Positions 17,274 to 26,455 of a DNA stretch of 64,000 bases are shown here, piece by piece. The stretch comes from Xanthomarina arctica (GTDB taxonomy: Bacteria; Bacteroidota; Bacteroidia; Flavobacteriales; Flavobacteriaceae), in contig NZ_BMFQ01000002.1 of the NCBI RefSeq assembly GCF_014638915.1, positions 186,001 to 250,000 on the forward strand, read 5' to 3'. Under the pieces are notes generated by a model, which worked only from the letters and a program-made list of their open reading frames with translations, made no database searches and had not been told where the DNA came from. The translations under genes were made by a program, and so were the position numbers. Numbering within the stretch: position 1 is the stretch's first letter; each line of letters opens with the position of its first letter.

Positions 17274-17696
17274 ATGAAACACATGGAAAAACAATTACTC
17301 ATCGGTCATTCTAAATTTTGGATAGATAAAAAAATTATCTATTGCAAAGTAGATAGTGATTTTAATACTGAGAAAGTTGATGAAAATGTAGAGGTTCTTT
17401 TTGTACAAACTATAACGGTTTTATCTCAGGGTAAATTTTTACCCTTCTTAATTGATGTAAGAGAACTTGATTTTAATCAATCAATAAAGTTATTAAAGCT
17501 TCTTTCTAATTGCGCTAGAATTAAGTCATTAATACTATCTAAAACATTCCTAGTAGATTCTTATAAGTTCAAGGTTCTATTATCCATATATAGTTTTATA
17601 TGTAATCCTATTGTTCCAGATTTTGTTTTTAAAAACGTTAAAAGGGCCGTTGAACATTGTGATGACGATAACATGATATTTAATGCAGTGAACTAA
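17274..17696 (+). CDS. STAS/SpoIIAA-like small protein, copy 1
   Basis: A 140-aa soluble protein without signal peptide. The pattern is W.D.K.IIYCK near the N-terminus, PFLIDVRELDFNQSIKLLKL in the middle and SKTFLVDSYKFKVLLSIY near the end. The layout resembles the alternating strand-helix fold of SpoIIAA/STAS-like proteins common in Bacteroidota. It is a paralogue of the next gene. It is the first gene after the putative sigma54 promoter and precedes a PAS kinase, so an anti-anti-sigma-like or signalling adaptor role is a reasonable guess, not a demonstrated one. The second ATG (17283) may be the true start. Confidence 0.7.
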   Translation: MKHMEKQLLIGHSKFWIDKKIIYCKVDSDFNTEKVDENVEVLFVQTITVLSQGKFLPFLIDVRELDFNQSIKLLKLLSNCARIKSLILSKTFLVDSYKFKVLLSIYSFICNPIVPDFVFKNVKRAVEHCDDDNMIFNAVN

Positions 17697-17700
17697 TCAT

Positions 17701-18126
17701 ATGAACAACGAGGACAACATTATTACTATAGGATCAACAAAGCTTTGGACAGACGCCAAGGACATCCTTTATTGTAAATTTAGTAGTAATGACCCTAACT
17801 CACAATTAGATTCCATTAGAGCAAATAAATACATAAATGCCATTGCTCTTTTGTGTAATGGTAAAGCCATGCCATTTTCAATAGATTTAAGAGGCTCTCG
17901 TGGCACTTTTTTACCAAACGCCGCCATTCTTATTGCTAATTCTCCCACACTAAAAAAGCTCCGGATTTCTGAAGCTTTTATTACAGATTCAATAGGTATT
18001 AAATTGCTAATAGCTTCATACAAAAGGATTTATGACCCTACAACACCATATCGTATTTTAAACAATACGGAGCTTGCTCAGCATTATTGCAAAGAAACAA
18101 AAAACAAGTTCTATGGAAGCAATTAA
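17701..18126 (+). CDS. STAS/SpoIIAA-like small protein, copy 2
   Basis: A 141-aa paralogue of the preceding protein. Shared features are W.D.KDILYCKF, MPFSIDLRGSRG and SEAFITDSIGIKLLIASYKR; KLLIASYKR.YDP.TP.R matches the copy-1 tail pattern. It starts 4 bases after copy 1 and its 3' end overlaps the next gene (the kinase start at 18113) by 14 bases, so the three are likely translated together. The two copies have diverged strongly apart from the motif positions, so this is an old duplication. Confidence 0.75.
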   Translation: MNNEDNIITIGSTKLWTDAKDILYCKFSSNDPNSQLDSIRANKYINAIALLCNGKAMPFSIDLRGSRGTFLPNAAILIANSPTLKKLRISEAFITDSIGIKLLIASYKRIYDPTTPYRILNNTELAQHYCKETKNKFYGSN

Positions 18127-19954
18127 ATACTATTTACCAACAAATTTAAATGAGAGTGTGCTGTCTTTAATTAAAGACAATACCATTTTTACTCTTACAG
18201 ATTCATTAGGCAGAATAGAATATGCCAGTAATGCTTATTGCTTACTTGTAGAAGTTCAGGAACATAGACTTATTGGTGAAACTCACAAATTATTAAAATC
18301 TCATTTACATTCAAGTTCGGTTTATAAGAGTTTATGGAGAACCATTAAAATGAGAAATAAATGGCATGGTGTTTTAACAGAAACTTTAAATAATGGCAAA
18401 GTTATTTGTTTAGATACAACCATCATACCTATAAAAGATGAGATTGAAAACAATATAAAGTATGTCGCTTTATATCAAGATATTACAGAGCAGTATTTGC
18501 GTAATAAAGACATGGTTGCTACAAATACTAAAGATGAAGACTTTCTAAAAAGTATGCCATATCATGTGTTTTCCATAACGAAACACGGTAAAATTTTAAA
18601 TGCAAATAAGAGCTATCATCAGCTAGAAGTTTCAGAATTAATAGGCACGTATGTTTATGATTATATCAAATTAACCTCTTTAGAAGATTTTAAAACACAT
18701 ATTGATTTAGTGTTTTCTAAAAAGGTGCCTAATCAATTTGAAATTCGTGAGGCTGATTCAAACGAAGTTATAAAGCCATATACGGTTTTAATCTCACCAA
18801 TTTTTAATGAATTGGGAGGTGTGTTTTCTGCTACTGTTACAATTCAAGAAAGCTTTAAAACGGATATAATAAGTAAAGAAGAAAGAGAAGCTGAAACCAA
18901 ATGCAAATTAATTTATCAATCTATTAATGTAGGAATTATAGTTGTAGCAGATAGTAATGGAAATATTACGGAATGGAACAAAGGAGCAGAGTTAGCATTT
19001 GGCTATTCTGAATCGGACATCTTAGGAAAACCTCTGACTATTTTAATCTCTAAAAACTTTAGAAAAGTGACTATTAAAGAGTTGCTTAAAGTGTCTCATA
19101 AACTTAAAAACAATCAAAATATTGATTTAATTGAAATGTACTGTCTGAATAAAGATGGACAGGAATTTCCAGTCGAATTTGCTTTAAGTAGTTTGAATTT
19201 TAGAGGTGAGAGAATATTTTGTGCCATGATGTTGGATATCACTAATCGTAAAGCATTAGAAAACAAATTAAAGCAAAAAACGAAAGATTTAGAGTTGTTT
19301 TTATACCGTTCTGCTCACGATTTAAAAGCACCTTTTTCTTCGGCAGAAGGCTTGTTAAATTTATTAAAAGACGAAAAAACAAAAGATAGACTCAAAATAT
19401 TAGACATGCTTGAGACTACTATATCTCAAGGGAAAATTTTATCAGATAATTTAGCACAAGCTTCTCTTAGCTCCATAAGTAAGAGAGTTCATCATAAAAT
19501 AGATTTTCATGATATTATTAAAAATATATTAGATGTATTTTCATTTACTAACAAGCTGGATCTTTTTGATATTGATATAGATATTGATGCACCTTATACT
19601 TTTTATTCTAACCCAGATTTACTGAACTCCATATTTCATAATTTAATTCAAAACTCCGTAAAGTATTCAATTGAACCTAACCAATTGCATAAGCCTTACA
19701 TCAAGATATCTGTTAAAACCTACAACGATATTGCACTAATTAAAGTGCGTGATAATGGCGTTGGAATGAATGAAAATGACTTGAAAAATATATTTGATTT
19801 ATACTATAGAGCTAATAAAAAAGACATTCCCGGGAATGGTTTAGGTTTATATGTTGTTAAGAATATTATAGAAGATTTAGAAGGAGAGATAGGTGTTAAA
19901 AGCACTCTAAATAAAGGCTCCTGTTTTGAAATTACTTTGCCCAATCCCAAATAA
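18113..19954 (+). CDS. Soluble PAS-PAS-PAS histidine kinase
   Basis: About 613 aa, with no membrane segment. Three PAS domains lie at about 10-125, 135-255 and 265-390. Then comes a HisKA domain with H-box YRSAHDLKAPFSS (the HDLKAP form common in flavobacteria). The HATPase domain has FHNLIQNSVKYS, RDNGVGMNENDL and GNGLGLYVVKNI. I choose the ATG at 18113, not the in-frame one at 18074, because the latter would overlap the previous gene by over 50 bases and adds a non-homologous leader. A lone receiver follows 32 bases later and is the likely partner. Confidence 0.9.
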   Translation: MEAIKYYLPTNLNESVLSLIKDNTIFTLTDSLGRIEYASNAYCLLVEVQEHRLIGETHKLLKSHLHSSSVYKSLWRTIKMRNKWHGVLTETLNNGKVICLDTTIIPIKDEIENNIKYVALYQDITEQYLRNKDMVATNTKDEDFLKSMPYHVFSITKHGKILNANKSYHQLEVSELIGTYVYDYIKLTSLEDFKTHIDLVFSKKVPNQFEIREADSNEVIKPYTVLISPIFNELGGVFSATVTIQESFKTDIISKEEREAETKCKLIYQSINVGIIVVADSNGNITEWNKGAELAFGYSESDILGKPLTILISKNFRKVTIKELLKVSHKLKNNQNIDLIEMYCLNKDGQEFPVEFALSSLNFRGERIFCAMMLDITNRKALENKLKQKTKDLELFLYRSAHDLKAPFSSAEGLLNLLKDEKTKDRLKILDMLETTISQGKILSDNLAQASLSSISKRVHHKIDFHDIIKNILDVFSFTNKLDLFDIDIDIDAPYTFYSNPDLLNSIFHNLIQNSVKYSIEPNQLHKPYIKISVKTYNDIALIKVRDNGVGMNENDLKNIFDLYYRANKKDIPGNGLGLYVVKNIIEDLEGEIGVKSTLNKGSCFEITLPNPK

Positions 19955-19986
19955 ACTTATTTTCTAACCCCAAATAGAACCTACTT

Positions 19987-20445
19987 ATGAAGTTAAATAT
20001 CATGCTCATTGACGATAATAAAATTGACTTATTCGTCAGTAATAAAATTATTGAGAGAACCTGCGTTAATTCGAGTGTGAGAACATTTGAAAGAGGTAGC
20101 ACGGCCATTAACTTTTTAAAAATCTTTGAAAAGATTAATAAGCACCAAGACCAATTTATACCTGATGTTATTTTATTAGACATCAATATGCCAGAAATGA
20201 ATGGCTTTCAGTTTTTGAAAGAATTTAATAAACTGGAAATTCTAAGAGACAAACCTATTAAGATCTTTATGTTGTCTTCATCAACTCATTTACATGATGT
20301 TATTAAGGTGAAGAGAGAGAAGCATTGTGCTGGTTTTTTGAGCAAACCATTAACAATGAAATCGTTAAATAAGGTTTTGAGCGAATCGCAACCTTATTTT
20401 AACAGAAAATATTATCAAAATTATACGATGACTAAGTCGTATTAA
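19987..20445 (+). CDS. Single-domain response regulator
   Basis: A 152-aa receiver of the slightly long type often found beside bacteriophytochrome-like kinases. The acidic pair is in MLIDDNKIDL, the phosphoacceptor is Asp65 (ILLDINMPEMNGF), and the Ser and Lys switch residues are in MLSSSTH and FLSKPLT. No output domain. It is the probable partner of the PAS kinase just upstream and precedes the two exported-protein genes by 45 bases. Confidence 0.9.
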   Translation: MKLNIMLIDDNKIDLFVSNKIIERTCVNSSVRTFERGSTAINFLKIFEKINKHQDQFIPDVILLDINMPEMNGFQFLKEFNKLEILRDKPIKIFMLSSSTHLHDVIKVKREKHCAGFLSKPLTMKSLNKVLSESQPYFNRKYYQNYTMTKSY

Positions 20446-20490
20446 TCGCCCCCTAACAAATCTATTACTAACCATTAAAAACACCTACTT

Positions 20491-22482
20491 ATGAGATTAA
20501 AATTTTACTTATGTAACATTTTTGCTTTTTCAAGTTTTATTTGTTGCTATTCCCAAATTGTAAATGAGGGCATACTGCAAATAGATTCAGCAACAAATGT
20601 CTATTTCGAAAACGAATACACTAATACAGTTAGTGGTATTCACAGCAGTGATGGCAATTTATATTTAAACCATAATTTTATTAATGATGGTTCAACTATG
20701 GCATTATCTGGAACAACTAAATTTAAGAGTGCTACAAATCCGTTATCAAGTATTTCTGGTGCCACAAAAGCTATTAATTTTTATAATTTAGAAATTGATA
20801 TTACAGCTCCAAATACTAAAGGGTTGTCTGTAGCAGATAATTTTGAGTTGAATGTTAAAAATGCCATTCATTTGGCACACGGAACGCTTCGTTTAATTGG
20901 AAAGGCGCAACTTATTCAAAGCCATACGGGTTTGGATGCAAACACGAGTACTTCTGGTAACATGTTAATTGACCAATATGGCTATGCATCAGCATACAAA
21001 TTTAACTATTGGTCTTCTCCTGTTAACAATAGTGGGACATTTTCCTTATCAGGAGGTCAGTTTGATGGTACAGATTCTAGTATCAACCCATTTGAACCAC
21101 AGCAAGTCCTTTTTAACTCTGGTTCTCCATATAATGGAATTCCATCTGTTCTTGATGGTGGTAATAATGTTACTACAGCTTTAACCATTAACACACAATG
21201 GCTTTATCGTTATGGACAAGGAACAGGATCTTATGCAGATTGGATTAGTATAAATGCTTCTACCGTTTTAAATCCAGGAGAAGGATTTACCATGAAAGGA
21301 ACTAATACCTTACTGACTGATCAAAATTATGTGTTTTCTGGAGCTCCAAACGACGGAGATTATTTTTCACCTATAGTTGCTGGCGAACAATCGTTATTGG
21401 GGAACCCGTATCCTTCAGCACTAGATGCAACTGAGTTTATTACAGATAACCTGACCTTACTTGAGGCTGTCTATTTTTGGGTAGATGGAGGTTCCACTTC
21501 ACATGCTTTATCAGATTATTTAGGAGGTTATGCCATTCGTAATTTAACAGGAGGAACGCCACCTTCTATTGCCTCTCCATTAATTAGTGGTGTTGGTACT
21601 TCTGGTAGTGTCACTGACCCTTCTCAATATATTCCAGTAGGTCAAGGTTTCTTTGTAGAAGCTATTGGAAGTGGAGATATTACTTTTAAAAATTCTCAAA
21701 GAGTCTTTAATGTAAATACAACAGAAGATACCATTATTCCTATAGAATCAGAGGAGTATGAAGAGTCTGCAGTAGCTGGAGAACCTACATTTGTTATGGA
21801 AAATCAATACCTACGAATTGGTTATGAAGATCCAGAAGGTTTTCATAGACAACTTCTTTTAGGTTTTTTACCAAATTCTAATGCAGATTTGGATTATAAC
21901 GTTGGTTATGATGCCATTTTAACGGAACATAGAGATGACGATTTATTTTTTGTTATTGAAAACGATTCAGAAAAGAAATATGCCATTCAAGGTTTAAGCA
22001 GTTATTCCAATGTTTTGGAATTACCCTTAGGGATATTAATTTCAGAATCGGGTACACATAAAATTATGTTAGATGGTATTGAGAATTTTCAAGATACTGT
22101 TTATCTAAAAGATCATGTATTGAATATCACTCATAATTTAAGCGAGTCTAGCTTTGATGTTAATTTAGCCTTAGGAGAACACTTAGACAGATATTCTATT
22201 GTTTTCTCACCAGCAACAACCTTATCAACTACTAATGAAACCGTATCTAATATTGATGTGTTTTATGATGGTCATGGTCAGATTGTAGTCAATAACATTG
22301 AAAGAACCCAAATAAAAAATATTAAAATATTTAATGTTTTAGGACAAGAAGTTTTAAAACTAAACACCAATCTTAATAGTGTCAATAAATTACAAATACC
22401 ATTTAATAATAGTCATGGTATCTATTTTGTAAACGTCGAAACTATTAATAGCAATTTTACTAAAAAAATCCTAAACTACTAA
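20491..22482 (+). CDS. T9SS-exported protein consisting of the shared C-terminal module
   Basis: A 663-aa secreted protein. It has a signal peptide (about 1-21, ending CCYSQ), then a beta-rich region. The module seen at the end of the three giant proteins follows: FNYWSSPV, GEGFTMKGT, LLGNPYPSALDA, LGGYAIRNLTGGT, YIPVGQGFFVEA and FKNSQRVF. The last about 80 residues are a T9SS type A sorting domain (KIFNVLGQEVLKL, GIYFVNVET, KKILNY). Such proteins cross the outer membrane by the type IX system and are released or anchored. It lies in the run driven by the putative sigma54 promoter and is 2 bases upstream of another exported protein. Confidence 0.85.
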   Translation: MRLKFYLCNIFAFSSFICCYSQIVNEGILQIDSATNVYFENEYTNTVSGIHSSDGNLYLNHNFINDGSTMALSGTTKFKSATNPLSSISGATKAINFYNLEIDITAPNTKGLSVADNFELNVKNAIHLAHGTLRLIGKAQLIQSHTGLDANTSTSGNMLIDQYGYASAYKFNYWSSPVNNSGTFSLSGGQFDGTDSSINPFEPQQVLFNSGSPYNGIPSVLDGGNNVTTALTINTQWLYRYGQGTGSYADWISINASTVLNPGEGFTMKGTNTLLTDQNYVFSGAPNDGDYFSPIVAGEQSLLGNPYPSALDATEFITDNLTLLEAVYFWVDGGSTSHALSDYLGGYAIRNLTGGTPPSIASPLISGVGTSGSVTDPSQYIPVGQGFFVEAIGSGDITFKNSQRVFNVNTTEDTIIPIESEEYEESAVAGEPTFVMENQYLRIGYEDPEGFHRQLLLGFLPNSNADLDYNVGYDAILTEHRDDDLFFVIENDSEKKYAIQGLSSYSNVLELPLGILISESGTHKIMLDGIENFQDTVYLKDHVLNITHNLSESSFDVNLALGEHLDRYSIVFSPATTLSTTNETVSNIDVFYDGHGQIVVNNIERTQIKNIKIFNVLGQEVLKLNTNLNSVNKLQIPFNNSHGIYFVNVETINSNFTKKILNY

Positions 22483-22484
22483 TT

Positions 22485-23945
22485 ATGAAAAAATTAAACC
22501 TACGATTAAGAATACTAACTTTAGCAGTTTTTGCTAGCTTTAGTTTTAACGCCATATCTCAAGTTGGTATTGGTACATTAACTCCAGATGCTTCAGCCAT
22601 GTTGGATCTAAGTTCTACAGAAAAGGGGCTTTTAGCACCAAGAATGACTTCTGCTCAAAGAATTGCAATAGCAAGTCCAATAGAAGGTTTATTGGTATAT
22701 GATATTACAGAAAGTGCTTTTTACTTTTATAAATCTAGTGCTTGGACAAAACTTGGTTCAGAGTCGAGAAACAATCATAAAATTATTAAATCTGCTGCAG
22801 ATTTAAGTGCAGAACTTACAGCAGGTGGTGGTAGTAAATATTTATTATCATCCAATATTTTGTATGAAATAAATGGTACAATTACTTTAGCTCAATCCAT
22901 AGATCTAAATAATGCTTATATAGCTGGTATAGATACAAACGAAGATGTTTTAGTCAAAATTGGAGGAACCATGTTTGTAGGAAATACAGGTGGAAGTATC
23001 AAAAATGTTACGCTTTCTGCTCCTGGAGGAACCATTTTTAATCTAAGTGGAAGCAACACTGAAAATATAATTTTTAGAGATTGTTTTGTTGCTAATTCAG
23101 GATCGGTTGGTTCAATAAATGGTTATGGCTTAGTTTTCTTAAGTGTTGTTCAATTTGTTGGAAATACGGCTGGAATTACTTATAGTAATATAACCGATTT
23201 GTTAATGAGTAATACGGGTTGGTCTGCTTCTAATGGTGGAACGTATGAAACTTTTACTGGAACTTTTGGTTTTATTGAAAAACAAGGTGGATTTTCTAAA
23301 GTTGATGGATCTGCTATAGGTGTAGATTTTAGTAGTAATCCTGTTGTAAATGAAGGTGTATTAACTGGAACTAGCTTTAGTGGAACGAGTGCACAATATG
23401 TAAAAGGATATACTGTAGGTTCGTATACTGGTTTTAATTTTAATAATGCTTGGACAGTAAATTGTCCAGGAATTCCAGTAGAGTCAGATCAGGTTGCATC
23501 TGGTAATATTTATTATGATGGTTCAATAACAAATGGGTTCGGACAAACATTTAATAATGGGAATGCTCGAAATTTAGCTGGAAATAGCAATACCAATTCT
23601 ACAACAGCTGTAAACTTAATGAGGGTATCTTCACCAGTAGACAATAGAATAACCTATTTAGGTAAAAAAACAAGAACATTTCAAATAAATGCATCTTTGT
23701 CTATTAGGGGAGAAAATGGTCTTGGGAATTATTACGCATTTTTTATAAGAAAAAATGGGTCAACTACTTTAACGGAAACCAATACGCTGATGAGAGTTAA
23801 CAATGTAGATGACGTTTCAAGTAATTCAATTACTGGTACTGTTGAGTTAGATCCAAATGACTATATAGAAATATGGGTAAAAAGATTAACAGGTACCGGT
23901 TCAACTGAAATAGCTGTGTTTTCATTAAATCTAAATATGAAATAA
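22485..23945 (+). CDS. Exported protein with GIGT-type N-terminal repeat region
   Basis: A 486-aa protein with signal peptide (residues 1-25, ending NAISQ). The N-terminal segment VGIGTLTPDASAMLDLSST, GLLAPRMT and EGLLVYDI is common to Bacteroidota surface proteins that resemble tail-fibre tips. The rest is Gly/Ser/Thr-rich and probably a beta helix followed by a beta sandwich (LRLTGTGSTEIAVFSLNL at the end resembles a C1q/TNF-like finish, not certain). No T9SS tail is visible, so it may be carried to the surface differently or bound to the preceding protein, whose gene ends 2 bases upstream. Confidence 0.75.
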   Translation: MKKLNLRLRILTLAVFASFSFNAISQVGIGTLTPDASAMLDLSSTEKGLLAPRMTSAQRIAIASPIEGLLVYDITESAFYFYKSSAWTKLGSESRNNHKIIKSAADLSAELTAGGGSKYLLSSNILYEINGTITLAQSIDLNNAYIAGIDTNEDVLVKIGGTMFVGNTGGSIKNVTLSAPGGTIFNLSGSNTENIIFRDCFVANSGSVGSINGYGLVFLSVVQFVGNTAGITYSNITDLLMSNTGWSASNGGTYETFTGTFGFIEKQGGFSKVDGSAIGVDFSSNPVVNEGVLTGTSFSGTSAQYVKGYTVGSYTGFNFNNAWTVNCPGIPVESDQVASGNIYYDGSITNGFGQTFNNGNARNLAGNSNTNSTTAVNLMRVSSPVDNRITYLGKKTRTFQINASLSIRGENGLGNYYAFFIRKNGSTTLTETNTLMRVNNVDDVSSNSITGTVELDPNDYIEIWVKRLTGTGSTEIAVFSLNLNMK

Positions 23946-24012
23946 ACAAAAATAAATTTCCCTAAGTATATTAATAGTGTTAATTGAAGGTTTGTATCCC
24001 TATAAACCGAAT

Positions 24013-24054
24013 AAAACATCTTCTCTAAATTTTAATAGAGGAGATGTTTTTATT
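24013..24054 (+). terminator. Terminator after the sensory/surface run
   Basis: AAAACATCTTCTCT (24013-24026) pairs with AGAGGAGATGTTTT (24037-24050) with one G-T wobble, followed by TATTTTATA. It ends the transcript that includes the two exported proteins. Confidence 0.8.
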
Positions 24055-24121
24055 TTATATAGCTATTAATTATAAAGAAAAGTTTAAAAGATGCTACTAT
24101 ATTCCCACAAAATATTATCCG

Positions 24122-24149
24122 TTGGTTTTGTTGCTAAGTTGTACCTTTG
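24122..24149 (+). promoter_or_regulatory. Promoter of the FUSC-type gene
   Basis: TTG (24122-24124), 17 bases, then TACCTTTG (24142-24149), an exact TAnnTTTG box. Transcription would start about 10 bases before the TTG start codon at 24167. Confidence 0.55.
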
Positions 24150-24166
24150 TCAATTAAACGATTAAT

Positions 24167-26392
24167 TTGGATCAGGTAGCTCAAATTTTCTCTTCAAATT
24201 TTAAAAAACTCCTGCAGTTTTTAAAAAGCAACGATTTCTCAAAAGCCGTTTTGATGGGAATTGCGGTCACTGCACCCATAATTTTGGGATTAACCCTAGA
24301 ACATTTGGAGGTAGGATTAGCACTTTGTTTTGGAGCTTTTTGGTGTTCCCCTAGTAATGTTAGTGGAAGTCTCAACCACAAAATGAAAGGAATTTTGCTT
24401 TCAGCCTTATTGATTATGGTGGTCAGTTTTTTTGGAGGTTATTTACATTATAAAACTTGGCTAATACTTCCTGTTTTAGGATTTCTAACTTTTGGCATTG
24501 CTTTTATTTCTGTTTATGGATTTAGAGCCTCCCTGATTAGTTTTTCAGGGTTATTAGCACTAGTTCTTAGTTTTGCTCATACCAGTCAAGAACTTGAAAT
24601 TTATCAATACGCTTTGTTAATTGGAGTAGGAGGGCTGTGGTATTTGTTATTAGTGGTTATCTGGCACTATATCAATCCGAAAGCTCAAACCGAAGAGATT
24701 TTAGCCGAAACCTTTATTTTAACTGCTAAATTTCTAGAAACTAGAGGGCAACTTGTAGGACAGCAAACAAATAGAGAGGCCTTGCAAACCAAATTATTAA
24801 ATTTGCAATCGGAATTAGTAGAACATCATGCCACTTTAAGGGATATTTTAATACAATCTAGAAAAAGCTCTGGAATTTCTTATTATAAAGGAAAACGCTT
24901 GTTGGTTTTCGTTCAATTAGTGGAAATGCTTGAAACAGCCATTGCTAATCCGGTAAACTATGAAAAAATGGATGTGCTTTTTAAACAACATCCTGGTTAT
25001 ATAAATAGCTTTCAGGATTTTATTTTCGAAATGGCACAACAGCTTAGGTTTATTGCCGAATTTGGAAACGATATTAAAAAACTTCCTAAAAGCAAGGAAT
25101 TAAGTATTTGTTTTGAAAAAATAAAGGAGGAAGTAGGACTGCTTAAAACTTCAGAAGGCAAGGCAGATTATGAAGACTACTTAATGCTCCAAAACTTATT
25201 GGAATATCAAGAAAAACAATTTAATAAAATTAAAAAAATTAAATGGCTTTTAGGAAATCCGGATATGGATGCTAAAGATTTTATTGATAGAAACGAATCT
25301 AAGCGTTTTATAGTTTCACAAGATTACAATCCTAAAGTATTGTTGAGAAACCTGAGTTTTAGATCCAATATATTTAAGCATTCGTTGCGTTTAGCCGTTA
25401 CTGTAATGATTGGTTATGTGGTAGGTAATTTCTTCGCATTTCAAAATCCGTATTGGATTCTTTTAACTATTATCGTGATTATGCGTCCTAGCTACGGACT
25501 TACAAAAACACGTTCTAAAGATCGGATTATTGGGACTCTTATTGGGGGAGCGATTGCTTCTGGGATGGTGTTATTGATTCAGAATCCTTATATATATGGC
25601 GGATTAGGAGTAGTTTCTTTAATCATAGCTTTTTCTATGGTACAGAGAAATTATAAAGCTTCGGCTGCTTTTATTACGTTGAGTGTTGTTTTTATTTATG
25701 CCATTATTCAGCCTGATATTACTGCCGTAATACAATTTCGTATTATAGATACCATACTAGGTGCAGCCTTATCTTTTATGTCTATGCTTTGGCTGTGGCC
25801 AGCTTGGGGTTTTCTGGAAATTGGAAAGAATATTGAAACAAGTGTGGTGGCTAATAAAGATTTTTTAGGAAAGATATCTCATTTCTATCAGCATAAGGGC
25901 AAGGTGCCTACAAGTTATAAGTTATCGCGTAAAACGGCTTTTTTGGAGACTTCTAATCTAAATGCCGCCTTTCAAAGAATGACTCAGGAGCCTAAATCGA
26001 AACAGAAACATTTGGATAAAATCTATGAGCTAGTCGAATTGAATCATACATTTTTATCGTCCTTAGCTTCGTTGAGTTCCTATATCCAATTTCATCCCAC
26101 TACGGAAGCTTCGGAGAGGTTTAAAATGGCCATTACTAAAATAGATGATAACTTGTCTCAAGTTATCACATCCTTAAACGGAGGAAAGTCGCAAAATATG
26201 GCTTCAACGATTCTTCAAGGGGATGTCTTTTTTAAAGAACAGTTAGCTCATGAAAAACTATTTCTGGCACAAGAAGACAAACATCTGGAAAGACATGACC
26301 AAGAAGCCCATTTGGTTTGGGAGCAACTTAGATGGTTATACACCATTAGTGGAAGCATGTTAAAACTAACTTCTTCTATTGATTTTGATTAA
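24167..26392 (+). CDS. FUSC/YccS-family inner membrane protein
   Basis: A 741-aa protein of the YccS/YhfK (FUSC) family, related to aromatic acid exporter components. Two hydrophobic blocks are visible: about residues 28-170 (VTAPIILGLTLEHLEVGLAL and following helices) and about 400-545 (AVTVMIGYVVGNFFAF, NPYWILLTIIVIMRPSYGLT). Cytoplasmic helical regions lie between and after them. NPYWILLTIIVIMRP is the signature of the second block. The start is TTG: the family homology begins before the first ATG (about residue 29) and a promoter is positioned right upstream. The gene is monocistronic, converging on a T9SS gene with only a 63-bp gap that contains a small hairpin at 26396-26412. Confidence 0.88.
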   Translation: MDQVAQIFSSNFKKLLQFLKSNDFSKAVLMGIAVTAPIILGLTLEHLEVGLALCFGAFWCSPSNVSGSLNHKMKGILLSALLIMVVSFFGGYLHYKTWLILPVLGFLTFGIAFISVYGFRASLISFSGLLALVLSFAHTSQELEIYQYALLIGVGGLWYLLLVVIWHYINPKAQTEEILAETFILTAKFLETRGQLVGQQTNREALQTKLLNLQSELVEHHATLRDILIQSRKSSGISYYKGKRLLVFVQLVEMLETAIANPVNYEKMDVLFKQHPGYINSFQDFIFEMAQQLRFIAEFGNDIKKLPKSKELSICFEKIKEEVGLLKTSEGKADYEDYLMLQNLLEYQEKQFNKIKKIKWLLGNPDMDAKDFIDRNESKRFIVSQDYNPKVLLRNLSFRSNIFKHSLRLAVTVMIGYVVGNFFAFQNPYWILLTIIVIMRPSYGLTKTRSKDRIIGTLIGGAIASGMVLLIQNPYIYGGLGVVSLIIAFSMVQRNYKASAAFITLSVVFIYAIIQPDITAVIQFRIIDTILGAALSFMSMLWLWPAWGFLEIGKNIETSVVANKDFLGKISHFYQHKGKVPTSYKLSRKTAFLETSNLNAAFQRMTQEPKSKQKHLDKIYELVELNHTFLSSLASLSSYIQFHPTTEASERFKMAITKIDDNLSQVITSLNGGKSQNMASTILQGDVFFKEQLAHEKLFLAQEDKHLERHDQEAHLVWEQLRWLYTISGSMLKLTSSIDFD

Positions 26393-26455
26393 CCAAGTTT
26401 CAACTTGAAACTATTAGAAGGCTTATTATAAATTAGTTTACTAAATAATAACTAA

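Noticed and set aside
17467..17480. Third exact FNR-type box, TTGATTTTAATCAA
   Set aside because: It lies inside the coding sequence of the first STAS-like protein and encodes ordinary residues; a chance match is plausible in AT-rich DNA.
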